A DNA stretch of 22,382 nucleotides. Source: Anaerolineales bacterium. GTDB lineage: Bacteria > Chloroflexota > Anaerolineae > 4572-78 > J111. The translations under genes and the position numbers were made by a program. The notes beneath the pieces are model-generated. The model made no database searches and had not been told where the DNA came from. It saw only the letters and a program-made list of their open reading frames with translations. Each line of letters opens with the position of its first letter. Position 1 is the first letter of the stretch. Below, in pieces: positions 1-7,281 of the stretch. The stretch lies in contig JAAUSP010000052.1 of the NCBI GenBank assembly GCA_012032575.1, forward strand, positions 1 through 22,382. The letters run 5' to 3'.

Positions 1-122
1 GCATCCTGAGTAGCGCGGAACGCAGTGCAGCGCGTATCGAAGGGTGCGGCCATAGCGACGAGTCGTTGCCAACCCGCACCCTTCGATACGGTTTTCGCTT
101 CGCTCCAACCTACTCAGGATGC
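1..122. repeat. Palindromic intergenic repeat element with nested inverted arms
   Basis: The outer arms are a 13-bp perfect inverted repeat (1-13 with 110-122, GCATCCTGAGTAG and its complement). An inner pair of about 17 bp (33-49 with 74-90, containing CGTATCGAAGGGTGCGG) also pairs. Together they can form a long cruciform or RNA hairpin. No open reading frame of interest lies inside. It resembles the non-autonomous palindromic repeats that are dispersed in many bacterial genomes; that assignment is inference, since only one copy is seen here. Confidence 0.65.
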
Positions 123-153
123 TACTCACTCAATTACACATAATCCGTTAAGA

Positions 154-232
154 TAGTTACGGATATTTATCCGTAACTACCCCAGCCGATGTACATCGGC
201 TCAGCGCAGGTGACGGATGAATATCCGTCACC
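154..232. repeat. Cluster of three consecutive palindromes
   Basis: Three palindromes follow each other: 154-179 (12-bp arms around 2 bases, core TTACGGATA), 185-200 (GCCGATGTACATCGGC, perfect 16 bp) and 209-232 (10-bp arms around 4 bases, core TGACGGAT). The first and third share the core sequence ACGGAT..ATCCGT. They could be protein-binding sites or repeat-derived hairpins. Apart from these and the element at 1-122, nothing else is recognisable in 1-310. Confidence 0.55.
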
Positions 233-314
233 ATCAGAGAACCTATGTGGTCTCGTCTGCCGTCCCCGCTCACAAATCCTGAAGACTCATTTTTCCCTTT
301 TCCACCCCCTCAAC

Positions 315-320
315 TATAAT
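315..320 (+). promoter_or_regulatory. Probable -10 box (TATAAT) just upstream of a leaderless start
   Basis: A perfect TATAAT hexamer ends 8 bases before the ATG at 329. Transcription would start almost on the start codon, and no Shine-Dalgarno sequence lies between. The -35 region is weak (T-rich, about 292-297). This supports the 329 start and suggests a leaderless mRNA. Confidence 0.5.
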
Positions 321-328
321 CCCCCGCT

Positions 329-1861
329 ATGAACGAAACCACAGAACTTAACACTTCGCAACGGCTGCGCCCGCTGACGGCCATGCTGATTGTCTTTTCT
401 GTCCAACTTTGGCATTTTGGTGTTGGAACTGGTGGCCGGGCGCTTGACCGCGCCTTTGGTTGGGGTCAGTCTTTACACCTGGACCAGCATCATCGGCATC
501 ATCCTGGCCGGCATCAGCCTGGGCAATTATATCGGCGGCAAAATCGCCGACCGCTGGGCCAGCCTGACGGTTTTGGCCTGGCTGTTTGGGCTGTCGGCCC
601 TGGGCAGCGCCAGTATTTTGGGGACGATTGACCTGATTAACCCGCTGCGCGAGCTGGAACTGCCCATCATTCTGGGCGTGCTGCTGGTTTTTTCCACCGT
701 ATTTTTACTGCCCAGCACCCTGCTCGGCACTATCAGCCCGGTGGTGGTCAAACTGACCCTGGCCGATCTCAACCGCACCGGCGACATCGTCGGCAAGATT
801 TACGCCGCCGGGGCCGCCGGAAGCATCGCCGGCACCTTTGCCACCGGCTTTTTTCTGATCAGCGCCTTCGGGACGCGCCTGCTGGTCTGGGGGGTGGCCG
901 GGGGGCTGCTGCTGATCGGGGCATTGATCGGCCTGAGCGCCGCCGCCGGCTGGGTTACAGCCCGGCGCTGCTGTTGGGCCTGTTTCTGGCCTCATCGGTG
1001 GTGGCCTGGCAGAGCGGCTGGCTGAACAGCCGCTGCCTGCGCGAAACCGATTACTACTGCATCAAAGTGCGCGCCGACGACAAAGAGCCAAATCTACAGG
1101 TTCTCACCCTCGACCGGCTGGTCCACAGCTATGTTGACCCGGCCGACCCGACCTATCTGCGCTACGGCTACGAGCGAGTCTACGCCGATGTGGTCGAGGC
1201 GGCTTTCCCGGAGGATGGTCCGCTGTCGGCCCTGTTCATCGGCGGGGGCGGGTACACCTTTCCCCGTTACCTGGAAGTGACCCGTTCCGGCAGCCGGGTT
1301 GAGGTGATCGAGATTGACCCCGGTGTGACCGAGACGGCTTATGCCGAGTTGGGCCTGCCCGCCGATACCACCATTGTGACCTTCAACGAGGATGCCCGCC
1401 GCTTCATCGGCAATCTGCCGCCCGGCCAGGGCTATGATTTGATCGTCGGCGATGCCTTCAACGACTTTTCCGTGCCCTATCATCTGACCACCCTGGAATT
1501 TGACCGGCAGGTGGCTGCCCACCTCAAGCCTGACGGTTTATATCTGGTCAACATTATTGATGGCCGGGGGGGTGCTTTTCTGCGGGCTTACGTCTCTACC
1601 TTGCAGCAGGTCTTCGGACAGGTCTACGTCTCGCCGGTGGTGGGCCAGATCGGTCAGTTGAGCCGCCAGACTTATGTGCTGGTCGCTACCAATCGCGCCC
1701 TGCCCATCCACACAGCCCGGCCTTCGCCGCTGGATGAGCAGTTTGTCACCCCGGCTGAACTGGCCGAATACCTTCAACAAACACCCCCGCTCATTTTAAC
1801 CGACGACTACGTGCCGGTGGATAACCTGCTGGCCCCGGTGTTTGCGGAATCGGGCTTGTAG
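329..1861 (+). CDS. Fused MFS-type membrane protein / spermidine synthase-like protein (two frame breaks)
   Basis: The N-terminal part is hydrophobic with several membrane segments (region 390-1030), in the style of the transporter-like half of fused MFS/spermidine synthase proteins. The C-terminal part has a Rossmann methyltransferase-like fold: the glycine-rich loop FIGGGGYTFPRY, the acidic nucleoside-binding EIDPG, and DLIVGDAFND as in the polyamine synthase family. Substrate is uncertain; many such fused proteins are not proven spermidine synthases. The reading frame changes twice: an extra T in the run at 395-398, and one base missing near 950, after which the original frame returns. With both corrected the protein is about 510 residues and continuous. 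I read the breaks as indel errors rather than gene decay, because conservation is high on both sides. The start at 329 is supported by the TATAAT at 315. Confidence 0.8.
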
Positions 1862-1872
1862 GACGGAAAAAA

Positions 1873-1925
1873 GAGATTGGAGATTGGAGATTGGTCTAAT
1901 CTCCAATCTCCAATCTCCAATCTCC
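1873..1925. repeat. Hairpin of 7-bp tandem repeats between convergent genes
   Basis: Three tandem copies of GAGATTG (1873-1893) face four copies of AATCTCC (1898-1925), giving a stem of about 22 bp with a very short loop. It lies 11 bases past the stop at 1861 and just before the end of the convergent gene at 1928, so it may stop transcription from both sides. The same unit recurs at 21927-21972. Confidence 0.8.
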
Positions 1926-1927
1926 TC

Positions 1928-3125
1928 TTACTCCACCCGCATCAGCACAAACTTTAAATAGCGAAACTCCGGCAGCGCCAGCGGGGTGGGGTGATCGGCC
2001 GGCTGACCGCCGAGGTGAAGCACAGTTGCCCGGCGGCGGCCAGGGAAATACCTTCCTCGCAGGCGCTCAAAAACGCTTCCGGGTTGACGTGGCTGGAACA
2101 GGATGCCGCAGCCAGCAAACCGTTGGGCAAAGTGACCGCTGCGGCAGCGGCAATGAGCTTTTGATAAGCGGCAATCGCCTTGGGCACGGCGGCTTGCGAA
2201 GAAGCAAACGAGGGCGGGTCAACTACCACCAAATCCCAAAATCTGCGGCTGGCGGCGGCCCCGGCCAAAAATTCAAAGGCGTCGGCGGGTACAGTCTCGT
2301 GTTTGGCCGGAGGCAGGTCGTTGAGTTCCCAATTTGTCTGCGCGGCGGTCAGCACGGGCGCGGCAATGTCCACCGTGGTTACCTGGCTGGCCCCGCCCAA
2401 CCCGGCGTAGATTGAAAAGCCGCCGGTGTAGCCAAACAGATTCAGGACACGTCGCCCGGCGGCCAGTTCTCTGATCTTCTGGCGGTTGTCGCGCTGGTCC
2501 AAAAAGAAGCCGGTTTTCTGGCCGCGTACTACATCCACGGCAAAACGCACGCCGTTTTCCAGAAAAACGACCGGCGCAACGGGAGTTTCCCCCACCAAAC
2601 TTTTGCCTTCAGTGCGGCCTCGTTCGCCACGCTCGTAAACGCAGCGCAGCGACAAAGCCTGAGCCAGCCAGGCCGCAATTCCGGCGGCGTCCCAAAACCG
2701 GCCGGACCCGCCCCGTCCAGTTGCAGCACGGCAATGTCGCCGTATACATCGGCAATCAGGCCGGGCAGGCCGTCGCCTTCGCCGTTGAACAGCCGGAAGC
2801 CGGTGGTGCGTTCATCGAACAGGGTGCGGCGCAACGCCAGAGCGCGTTCAAGCCGTTTTTGGGCCCAGCGCTCGTTGAGCTTTTCGTCCGGTTCGGTGGT
2901 GCATATCCGCAGGGCCAGCGGGCTGTGCGGGTCGTAAAAACCGCGCCCAATCTCGCGGCCCTTTTTGTTGTCCAGCAGCACCGCCGGAGCACCGGGTGAG
3001 GCCGGCGGAAGCTGGCGCAGCGCTTCGGCGTAAACCCAGGGGTGGCCGCGTTTAATGGCGCGGGTCAAATCGCGGGCCAGCCGGAGTTGCAGCGGCTGGC
3101 CGGGGTGGGGGTGAAGAAGGGTCAC
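1928..3125 (-). CDS. rlmI: RlmI/RlmK-type class I SAM-dependent rRNA (cytosine-C5) methyltransferase (two frame breaks)
   Basis: The product probably methylates a cytosine of 23S rRNA in the cytoplasm. The N-terminal about 80 residues form a PUA-like RNA-binding domain (RAIKRGHPWVYAEAL). The central region matches the RlmI family (NGEGDGLPGLIADVYGD, then GQKTGFFLDQRDNR). The SAM-binding motif is VLNLFGYTGGFSIYA, followed by VVVDPPSFASS and the cysteine-containing SCSSHV near the C-terminus. The frame breaks near 2696 (a T apparently missing in a TTTT run) and near 2020. Read through both, the protein ends with the family-typical DHP..LPEFRYLKFVLMRVE at the TAA at 1928, about 399 residues. The GTG start at 3125 overlaps the stop of the upstream VOC gene by four bases (GTGA), so the two are probably translationally coupled. 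Confidence 0.85.
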
Positions 3126-3508
3126 AACAGCGGCTTATTTCGCTTGACCAGTTGCCAGGTCAGGCCCCAGGGGTCGCGGATAAAGGCGAGTTGGTCGCCG
3201 GCAGGGGTGGTGGTGGGTTCGCCGTCGGCGGTCGCGCCGGCTGCCAGCAGACGCGCTCGCGCTGCTTCCATATCGTCTACCAGAAAGGCGATATGCAAAG
3301 TGAAAGCGGGGAGGCCGGCGTAATCGGGGATAAGGGCGGCAGGGTTGGTGTAAAGCTCCAGCACGGTTTGCCTGGCGCTGTCGGCCAGAAAATGGATATA
3401 AGGCGACTCGGTCGAGGCGCGCAAAATCTGCATGTTGAAATGCTCAACGTACCACTCGACTGCTTTCACGACGTCGGATACATTGAAGGCGATATGTTCA
3501 ATTTTCAT
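3122..3508 (-). CDS. VOC-superfamily (glyoxalase/bleomycin-resistance-like) protein
   Basis: A 128-residue protein with the two-module beta-alpha-beta-beta-beta VOC fold, full length for the family. Likely metal ligands are visible: H5 (MKIEHIAF), E51 (VLELYTNP) and H72 (TLHIAFLVDD). The last ligand position, usually Glu, is Gln119 in DPWGLTWQLV, so the metal site is altered or uses Gln. Possible roles include a lyase, isomerase or dioxygenase-like activity; the substrate cannot be told. The ATG at 3508 is chosen because AAAGGAAAAGCC precedes it; a longer frame to 3583 lacks such a site. It overlaps the downstream rRNA methyltransferase by four bases. Confidence 0.85.
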   Translation of the reverse strand: MKIEHIAFNVSDVVKAVEWYVEHFNMQILRASTESPYIHFLADSARQTVLELYTNPAALIPDYAGLPAFTLHIAFLVDDMEAARARLLAAGATADGEPTTTPAGDQLAFIRDPWGLTWQLVKRNKPLL

Positions 3509-3620
3509 GGCTTTTCCTTTTAAGTGGGATTGACTGCTCTGGTTTTGGGGGCGTACTATACCTTTGTTGGCTGCGGCTGTCAATTCAACTATAAATATTC
3601 AGAAAAACATTTTGAATTGG

Positions 3621-3678
3621 GTAGGGGCGTACCCTTGCGGTCGCCTCTGGTGGGGCAGGCGCAAGGTCGTGCCCCTAC
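3621..3678. repeat. Dispersed imperfect palindrome (copy 1, GTAGGGGC...GCCCCTAC)
   Basis: The element begins with GTAGGGGC and ends with the exact complement GCCCCTAC, with imperfect pairing inside (CCTTGCGG.. against ..GCGCAAGG). A second copy in inverted orientation is at 17710-17763, close to 90 percent identical by eye. The interval 3509-3734 holds nothing else I recognise. Confidence 0.75.
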
Positions 3679-3734
3679 CAAAAACATTATCTGAACATCT
3701 ATATAAAAAAGCGGACCTACGCCTCATCTATTGG

Positions 3735-4118
3735 CTACTCGGTGTAGAAAAAATGAAGCTGCCAGGGGGCGGGGTTAACCACCAGACTCATTTGTCGCTT
3801 CTGGTGAAACGTACAAGCGCCCTGGTAGTTGACCACATTATGGAAACGTTGGGTCATCGTGGTATGGGGGGCCACTATAAACGGGCCAAAGGTGTGGATT
3901 ACCTCGTCCTGATTCTCAATGACGATGGTATCCTTGACACCCAGGGTTAAAACGATTTCGTCCGGAATATCGAGGGCAACTTCTCCTGCGCCAACGCCGG
4001 GCGGAATGACATAAACTATCCGGCGCATTGTTTCGTACTGGGTGGCAAAAAACCAGACCAGCAGGCTCACCAGCCCGATGCCCAGAATGCCCCCCAGCAG
4101 CACTTTTTTGTTTTTCAA
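3735..4118 (-). CDS. Membrane-anchored cupredoxin-like copper protein
   Basis: A 127-residue protein with one N-terminal membrane segment (about residues 6-24), the rest probably outside the membrane. The C-terminal half has the type 1 copper ligand pattern: H75 in VIHTFGPF, then C102, H105 and M110 in GACTFHQKRQM, i.e. C-x2-H-x4-M. This suggests electron transfer or copper holding by a small blue-copper-type domain. It is the last gene of the copper block, behind PCuAC and Sco1. The start is a TTG at 4118 preceded by AAGGAAAT; no ATG fits. It could instead be a divergent CuA-like or copper-storage domain, but the ligand order favours type 1 copper. Confidence 0.75.
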   Translation of the reverse strand: MKNKKVLLGGILGIGLVSLLVWFFATQYETMRRIVYVIPPGVGAGEVALDIPDEIVLTLGVKDTIVIENQDEVIHTFGPFIVAPHTTMTQRFHNVVNYQGACTFHQKRQMSLVVNPAPWQLHFFYTE

Positions 4119-4132
4119 CGGATTTCCTTCGT

Positions 4133-4176
4133 GGGTTGCGTGTTGCGTGAGTTAAAGCTAACGCAACACGCAACCC
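4133..4176. repeat. 16-bp perfect hairpin built of 7-bp units
   Basis: GGGTTGCGTGTTGCGT (4133-4148) and its exact complement (4161-4176) enclose a 12-base loop. Each arm contains two tandem copies of a heptamer (GTTGCGT / ACGCAAC). It lies in the 90-bp gap between the PCuAC and cupredoxin genes, where it could weaken transcription or protect the mRNA end. Confidence 0.8.
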
Positions 4177-4208
4177 GGCTATCGAATACTTATCTTCGCG
4201 GAATTGGC

Positions 4209-4715
4209 TTAGTGGTTGTGCTCGCCATGTTCGGCGTCGCCGCCGTGGTCCATCTGGTCCATCTGGCCCATGGCGGCATCCTTTACCTCGGCCTCGATGG
4301 TCATCGGTCCGGCTTTCTCAAAGGTGAGGGTCAGGCCGATTTTATCGCCCACGGCCAACTCCTTTTGCATGTCAATCAGCATAACATGCAAGCCGCCGGA
4401 TTTGAGGGTGACTGAGCTGCCGGCCGGGATGGGGATGTTGGGCACCGGACTCATCTGCATCACATCATTTTCATCCATTTTGGTTTCGTGCAGCTCAACC
4501 GTTTTGGAGACATCGGTTTTAGCTCCAACCAGGGCATCATCGCTGGATCCGCCGTTTTTGATGGTCATAAAAACCGCCCCGTTTTGGGTGGTAACTCTGG
4601 CCGAAATATCGCTGACGTTTATACCGCCTTCTGGTGAGGACGATGCTGCCGGGCCGCATTGAGCCGCCACGGTAGTAAAAATTAATAGAAGGGTGACATA
4701 TATCAAGTTTTTCAT
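4209..4715 (-). CDS. PCu(A)C-family periplasmic copper chaperone, lipoprotein
   Basis: A 168-residue copper(I) chaperone of the DUF461/PCuAC family, which delivers copper to the CuA site of cytochrome c oxidase together with Sco. A signal peptide ends in the lipobox AAQC (Cys20), so it is membrane-tethered. The copper motif is present: H76 and M88 in LHETKMDENDVMQM, then 21 residues to H110-x-M112 in GGLHVML. The H-M spacing is 11 rather than the usual 10. The tail from residue 149 is unusually Met/His/Asp-rich (MGQMDQMDHGGDAEHGEHNH), probably an extra metal-binding tail. A GGAG lies about 10 bases before the ATG. It directly follows Sco1 on the same strand with a 22-bp gap. Confidence 0.9.
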   Translation of the reverse strand: MKNLIYVTLLLIFTTVAAQCGPAASSSPEGGINVSDISARVTTQNGAVFMTIKNGGSSDDALVGAKTDVSKTVELHETKMDENDVMQMSPVPNIPIPAGSSVTLKSGGLHVMLIDMQKELAVGDKIGLTLTFEKAGPMTIEAEVKDAAMGQMDQMDHGGDAEHGEHNH

Positions 4716-4737
4716 TTTAAAAACGCTCCGGTTCGTG

Positions 4738-5358
4738 TTATGAATTTTCCTGGCTCAGCAGATGGGCCAGGTCGCTGCTCAAATCTTCAGGTTTAAAGCC
4801 AAAAGGATACATGAGGAGCAGGTTTTGGTCAGCATTAACCAGATACACACGGGCGCTGTGGCTCACCAGATACCCGGCCGCCGAGTCGGACACGATTTCT
4901 TTTTCGGCGAAAGCGCCGTAGGGTTTCATCACTTCTTTGACCTTCTCAAAATCATCGGTCAGGCCGATAAAACTGGGGTCAAAGGCCGTCACATAGCGGC
5001 TCAGCGCTTCCGGGGTATCCCGCTCCGGGTCAACCGAGATAAAGATAAAGTGGACCCGTTCCCGCCCCTGCTCCAGTTTATTGACCGCCTGTTTGATATC
5101 GGCCAGGGTCAAGGGGCAGACATCGGGGCAGTAGGTGTAGCCGAAGTAAATCAAGGCAATATCGCCCTTGACCTGGCTCAGGCGAAAGGGTTGGCCCGTC
5201 GTTGAATTTAATTCAAAGTCGGGCACCGGCAGGGCCGGTTCCAGGATGGCGCCTTTGAACTCATAAGTGGGCGCAAAAGCCTGACAGCCCACCCCGGCGG
5301 CAACCAGAACCAATAAAGTAACGACGAGACCAAAACCCGCTTTAACGCTTATCATCAT
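4738..5358 (-). CDS. Sco1/SenC/PrrC-family copper chaperone, probable lipoprotein
   Basis: A thioredoxin-fold copper chaperone for assembly of the CuA centre of cytochrome c oxidase, facing outward. The copper ligands are C77 and C81 in YTYCPDVCP and H167 in LVSHSARVYLV; the family signature ISVDPERDTPEAL is intact. The N-terminus has a membrane segment and a possible lipobox (AAGVGC, Cys25). I place the start at the ATG pair at 5358/5355, preceded by AGGAAGAG. The longer frame to 5397 runs through a palindrome and is unlikely. The length of 206 residues is normal. PCuAC follows immediately, consistent with a joint job. Confidence 0.92.
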   Translation of the reverse strand: MMISVKAGFGLVVTLLVLVAAGVGCQAFAPTYEFKGAILEPALPVPDFELNSTTGQPFRLSQVKGDIALIYFGYTYCPDVCPLTLADIKQAVNKLEQGRERVHFIFISVDPERDTPEALSRYVTAFDPSFIGLTDDFEKVKEVMKPYGAFAEKEIVSDSAAGYLVSHSARVYLVNADQNLLLMYPFGFKPEDLSSDLAHLLSQENS

Positions 5359-5379
5359 CAACTGCTCTTCCTGTACTAA

Positions 5380-5409
5380 CCTCCGAGGTTTAAGCAACCT
5401 CGGAGGTTA
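5380..5409. repeat. 13-bp perfect inverted repeat upstream of Sco1
   Basis: AACCTCCGAGGTT (5380-5392) and its exact complement AACCTCGGAGGTT (5397-5409) are separated by 4 bases. It fills the gap between the DsrE-like gene and Sco1 and could act as an intercistronic terminator or mRNA-stabilising hairpin. There is no clear U tract on the minus strand. Confidence 0.7.
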
Positions 5410-5433
5410 TTGACTAAAAAACTGCCTATGCTT

Positions 5434-5919
5434 TTAGTAATCCAATACAATATCGGCGGCGAGAAGCATCTCTGGTATATCCTCACCGGGCTTACCTATT
5501 TTGGCTCCGGGGCGCAATGACTCTGGCGTTACCCCGGCTGCTTTTGAACAAGCCGGACAGGCCAATACCTGGCCTCCGGCCTCGACAAAGGCATTGTAGA
5601 GTTCGGAAATGGCTGGAAACTCACCCCATTTCAAATCCGGCTGCCGGGCATCAACCAAACGCACGCCTTCCAAATCAAGATGAAGTGTAACTTGTGCGCC
5701 TTTCTTCTGCAAATTCCCGGCGATCATCAAGGCCATCGAGGCGGCGTGGAGGTCATCGGTATAGTGCGTTAGATGCACCACAATATTTTTCTGGGTAGAT
5801 TGAGCCGAGGCCGAAGTTGCGGTCAGTCCCTTGATCGAGAAGTCCGAAGCCCCAAGCATCAGCAGGAACGCCATCAGGATGGCAATTACAATTAAAAGAT
5901 AGGTATTCAAGTTTTTCAT
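5434..5919 (-). CDS. Exported or membrane-anchored DsrE-family protein
   Basis: A 161-residue protein with an N-terminal membrane segment or signal peptide (residues 8-26, then ATSASAQ, possibly a cleavage site). The rest resembles the DsrE/DsrF-like fold (NIVVHLTHYTDDLHAASMAL near the start of the domain, then a central Cys pair in LACPACSKAAG, C121 and C124). DsrE-type proteins usually handle persulfide sulfur in the cytoplasm; an exported version between a cytochrome c and Sco1 is unusual and could act as a thiol or copper-handling partner. That role is inference. The ATG at 5919 is preceded by a strong AAGGAGAG; the frame is open to 5997 but without such a site. Confidence 0.75.
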   Translation of the reverse strand: MKNLNTYLLIVIAILMAFLLMLGASDFSIKGLTATSASAQSTQKNIVVHLTHYTDDLHAASMALMIAGNLQKKGAQVTLHLDLEGVRLVDARQPDLKWGEFPAISELYNAFVEAGGQVLACPACSKAAGVTPESLRPGAKIGKPGEDIPEMLLAADIVLDY

Positions 5920-6040
5920 TTTTCTCTCCTTAATATGCACTATTCCCCCCTTTTTGGTTTCAATATTTTGATCACCTGTTGGTTTAAGCCCAATCAATTG
6001 TCCAAATCAACACCTCCTTTTTGTAACAGCATGGCTGGCG

Positions 6041-6451
6041 CTACTTTTTTTGGAGCGAACGAATGTAGGCGATAATGTCGTACAGGTCGTCGTCGGTCAG
6101 GTTGGGATTTGCGCCTTTGGCGGGCATCTCCACGCCGGTGGTATTGAGGGTGTCGGTGATGGGCCGGCCTACCTTGATAAAGGCCAGCAGTTCGTCATCC
6201 GTTTTACCGGCGATGAATTGGCTGGTGGTCATATCTTTGCCCAACCCCGGCAAACCTTTGGCATCGGCCCCATGGCAGGCTACGCAAGTGGTGGCAAACA
6301 GAGGCGCACCGGCTTTAGCGCTGCCCTGGGGAGTCGGGGTTGGTGGCCGGGTGGGCGGTGGTGGTGGTGGGGTCGCGCCTCCTCCGCAAGCGCTGAGAAT
6401 AAAAGCTGCTACGAACAGCACAGTAACCATAATTGAGATTAAATTTTTCAT
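6041..6451 (-). CDS. Lipoprotein class I cytochrome c (mono-haem)
   Basis: A 136-residue electron carrier anchored outside the membrane. The signal peptide ends in LSAC (lipobox Cys22), followed by a Pro/Thr-rich spacer (about 27-42). The haem site is CVACH (C56, C59, H60), and M109 in VEMPAK is the likely distal ligand. The end DLYDIIAYIRSLQ is typical of class I cytochromes. The start is placed at the ATG at 6451 because a complete signal peptide begins there. The frame stays open upstream to 6673, but that part encodes an unrelated PepSY-like tail. It lies among copper-delivery genes and may donate electrons to a terminal oxidase or to the cupredoxin. Confidence 0.88.
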   Translation of the reverse strand: MKNLISIMVTVLFVAAFILSACGGGATPPPPPPTRPPTPTPQGSAKAGAPLFATTCVACHGADAKGLPGLGKDMTTSQFIAGKTDDELLAFIKVGRPITDTLNTTGVEMPAKGANPNLTDDDLYDIIAYIRSLQKK

Positions 6452-6502
6452 GAGAGATCTCTTCGCCTCGAATAGTATTTTTGCAATCCCATAGTTTTTG
6501 AC

Positions 6503-6646
6503 GCCCCTCAACCCGGTGCGAGTCTGCCAGATGACCAGACCATTGAGCCACACAATAACAGTCACCGGCAAAGCACCGAGCCAGGAAAATGGAATACCTG
6601 CCGCCGTTAGGATGGCGACAAAATTTTTCCACAAAACCAGCTCAAC
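6503..6646 (-). pseudogene. C-terminal remnant of a PepSY-type membrane protein
   Basis: Read on the minus strand, these about 48 codons (VELVLWKNFVAILTAAG..., ending near LRG) match the last 45 residues of the intact PepSY protein at 11349-12809 (LWKGFVAILLVAGFAFPLLG...). About 18 of 44 positions are identical by eye, with the same hydrophobic spacing. The rest of that gene is absent. The fragment sits between small membrane protein A and the cytochrome c, and is in frame with the latter without a stop. It is most likely a leftover of a second PepSY gene. Confidence 0.65.
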
Positions 6647-6738
6647 CCTCACCGCAGGCACGGTCACTGGCAAAGTGACATCAGTTCACGAAAGCAGCGC
6701 GACGGTATAGGGTTCCTGTATTGAGTTGTAGAAAAATA

Positions 6739-7188
6739 TCAGGCAAAAAGCGTTTGAGGGGGTTTTTCGAAGGGAGGCAATAAAGCAGAGCGCCCGGCAA
6801 AAACATCGAGCGCAATTAGACAAAAGAGGGCGGTTTGGAGAACGAGGCAGGTACGAGCAACACCCAACAGATAACCGCTGCTCAGGTTTGATTGAAAAAA
6901 CTGAACCAGACTGGGTGTAAAACTCTCAAGCGCATGGGTTTTGACGTGGGGATTGAAATTCTGAGTTTTCCAAATCCTCTGAACCAAGGCAGTCAGGGGA
7001 TCAGAGTTGGCTGGGGTGAGGGAAATATGGCCAGGCGACTCGAAAAAGGCAATATTAACCACAGGCACATCCCGGTGAGGCGACAGGGGTGTACTGAACG
7101 TGAGCGGGGCTAATCCACCCACGCAAAAAATCAGCCAGCCGTAAATTAACTTTTGCGCCCAGGTAAGCAATACGTTTTCAGGTCGCAT
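6739..7188 (-). CDS. Small two-TM membrane protein A (family of three in this window, function unknown)
   Basis: A 149-residue protein not matched to a known family. TM1 is about residues 14-31 (KLIYGWLIFCVGG) and TM2 about 106-131, separated by a roughly 70-residue loop that is probably outside. Two relatives lie at 13000-13447 (very similar, even in DNA) and 10816-11274 (more distant). Shared features are the YGWL.FCVGG helix, LVQFFQS.LS.GYLL before TM2, and a KPP motif near the C-terminus (PPFEKPPQ). It follows the CopC-CopD gene on the same strand and precedes a PepSY remnant. Context suggests a role in copper handling or oxidase assembly; no catalytic motif is visible. Confidence 0.75.
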   Translation of the reverse strand: MRPENVLLTWAQKLIYGWLIFCVGGLAPLTFSTPLSPHRDVPVVNIAFFESPGHISLTPANSDPLTALVQRIWKTQNFNPHVKTHALESFTPSLVQFFQSNLSSGYLLGVARTCLVLQTALFCLIALDVFAGRSALLPPFEKPPQTLFA

Positions 7189-7281
7189 AAGTAACCATCT
7201 TCACAAGTGGGGGTAATTATCCAACGTTTCAGAAAAAAAGTCAAACCATTTTGGTACGCCTTTAACCCGAAAATCTATCGC

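Noticed and set aside
1..122. Structured RNA gene (tRNA-like or ncRNA)
   Set aside because: The folding comes from two simple inverted repeats; no tRNA arms, anticodon or known RNA motif is seen.
6340..6376. G-rich run that could form a quadruplex
   Set aside because: It is the complement of the Pro-rich linker codons of the cytochrome c; no evidence for a separate role.
6452..6673. N-terminal extension of the cytochrome c to 6673
   Set aside because: A complete lipoprotein signal peptide starts at 6451, and the extension matches the tail of a PepSY protein instead.
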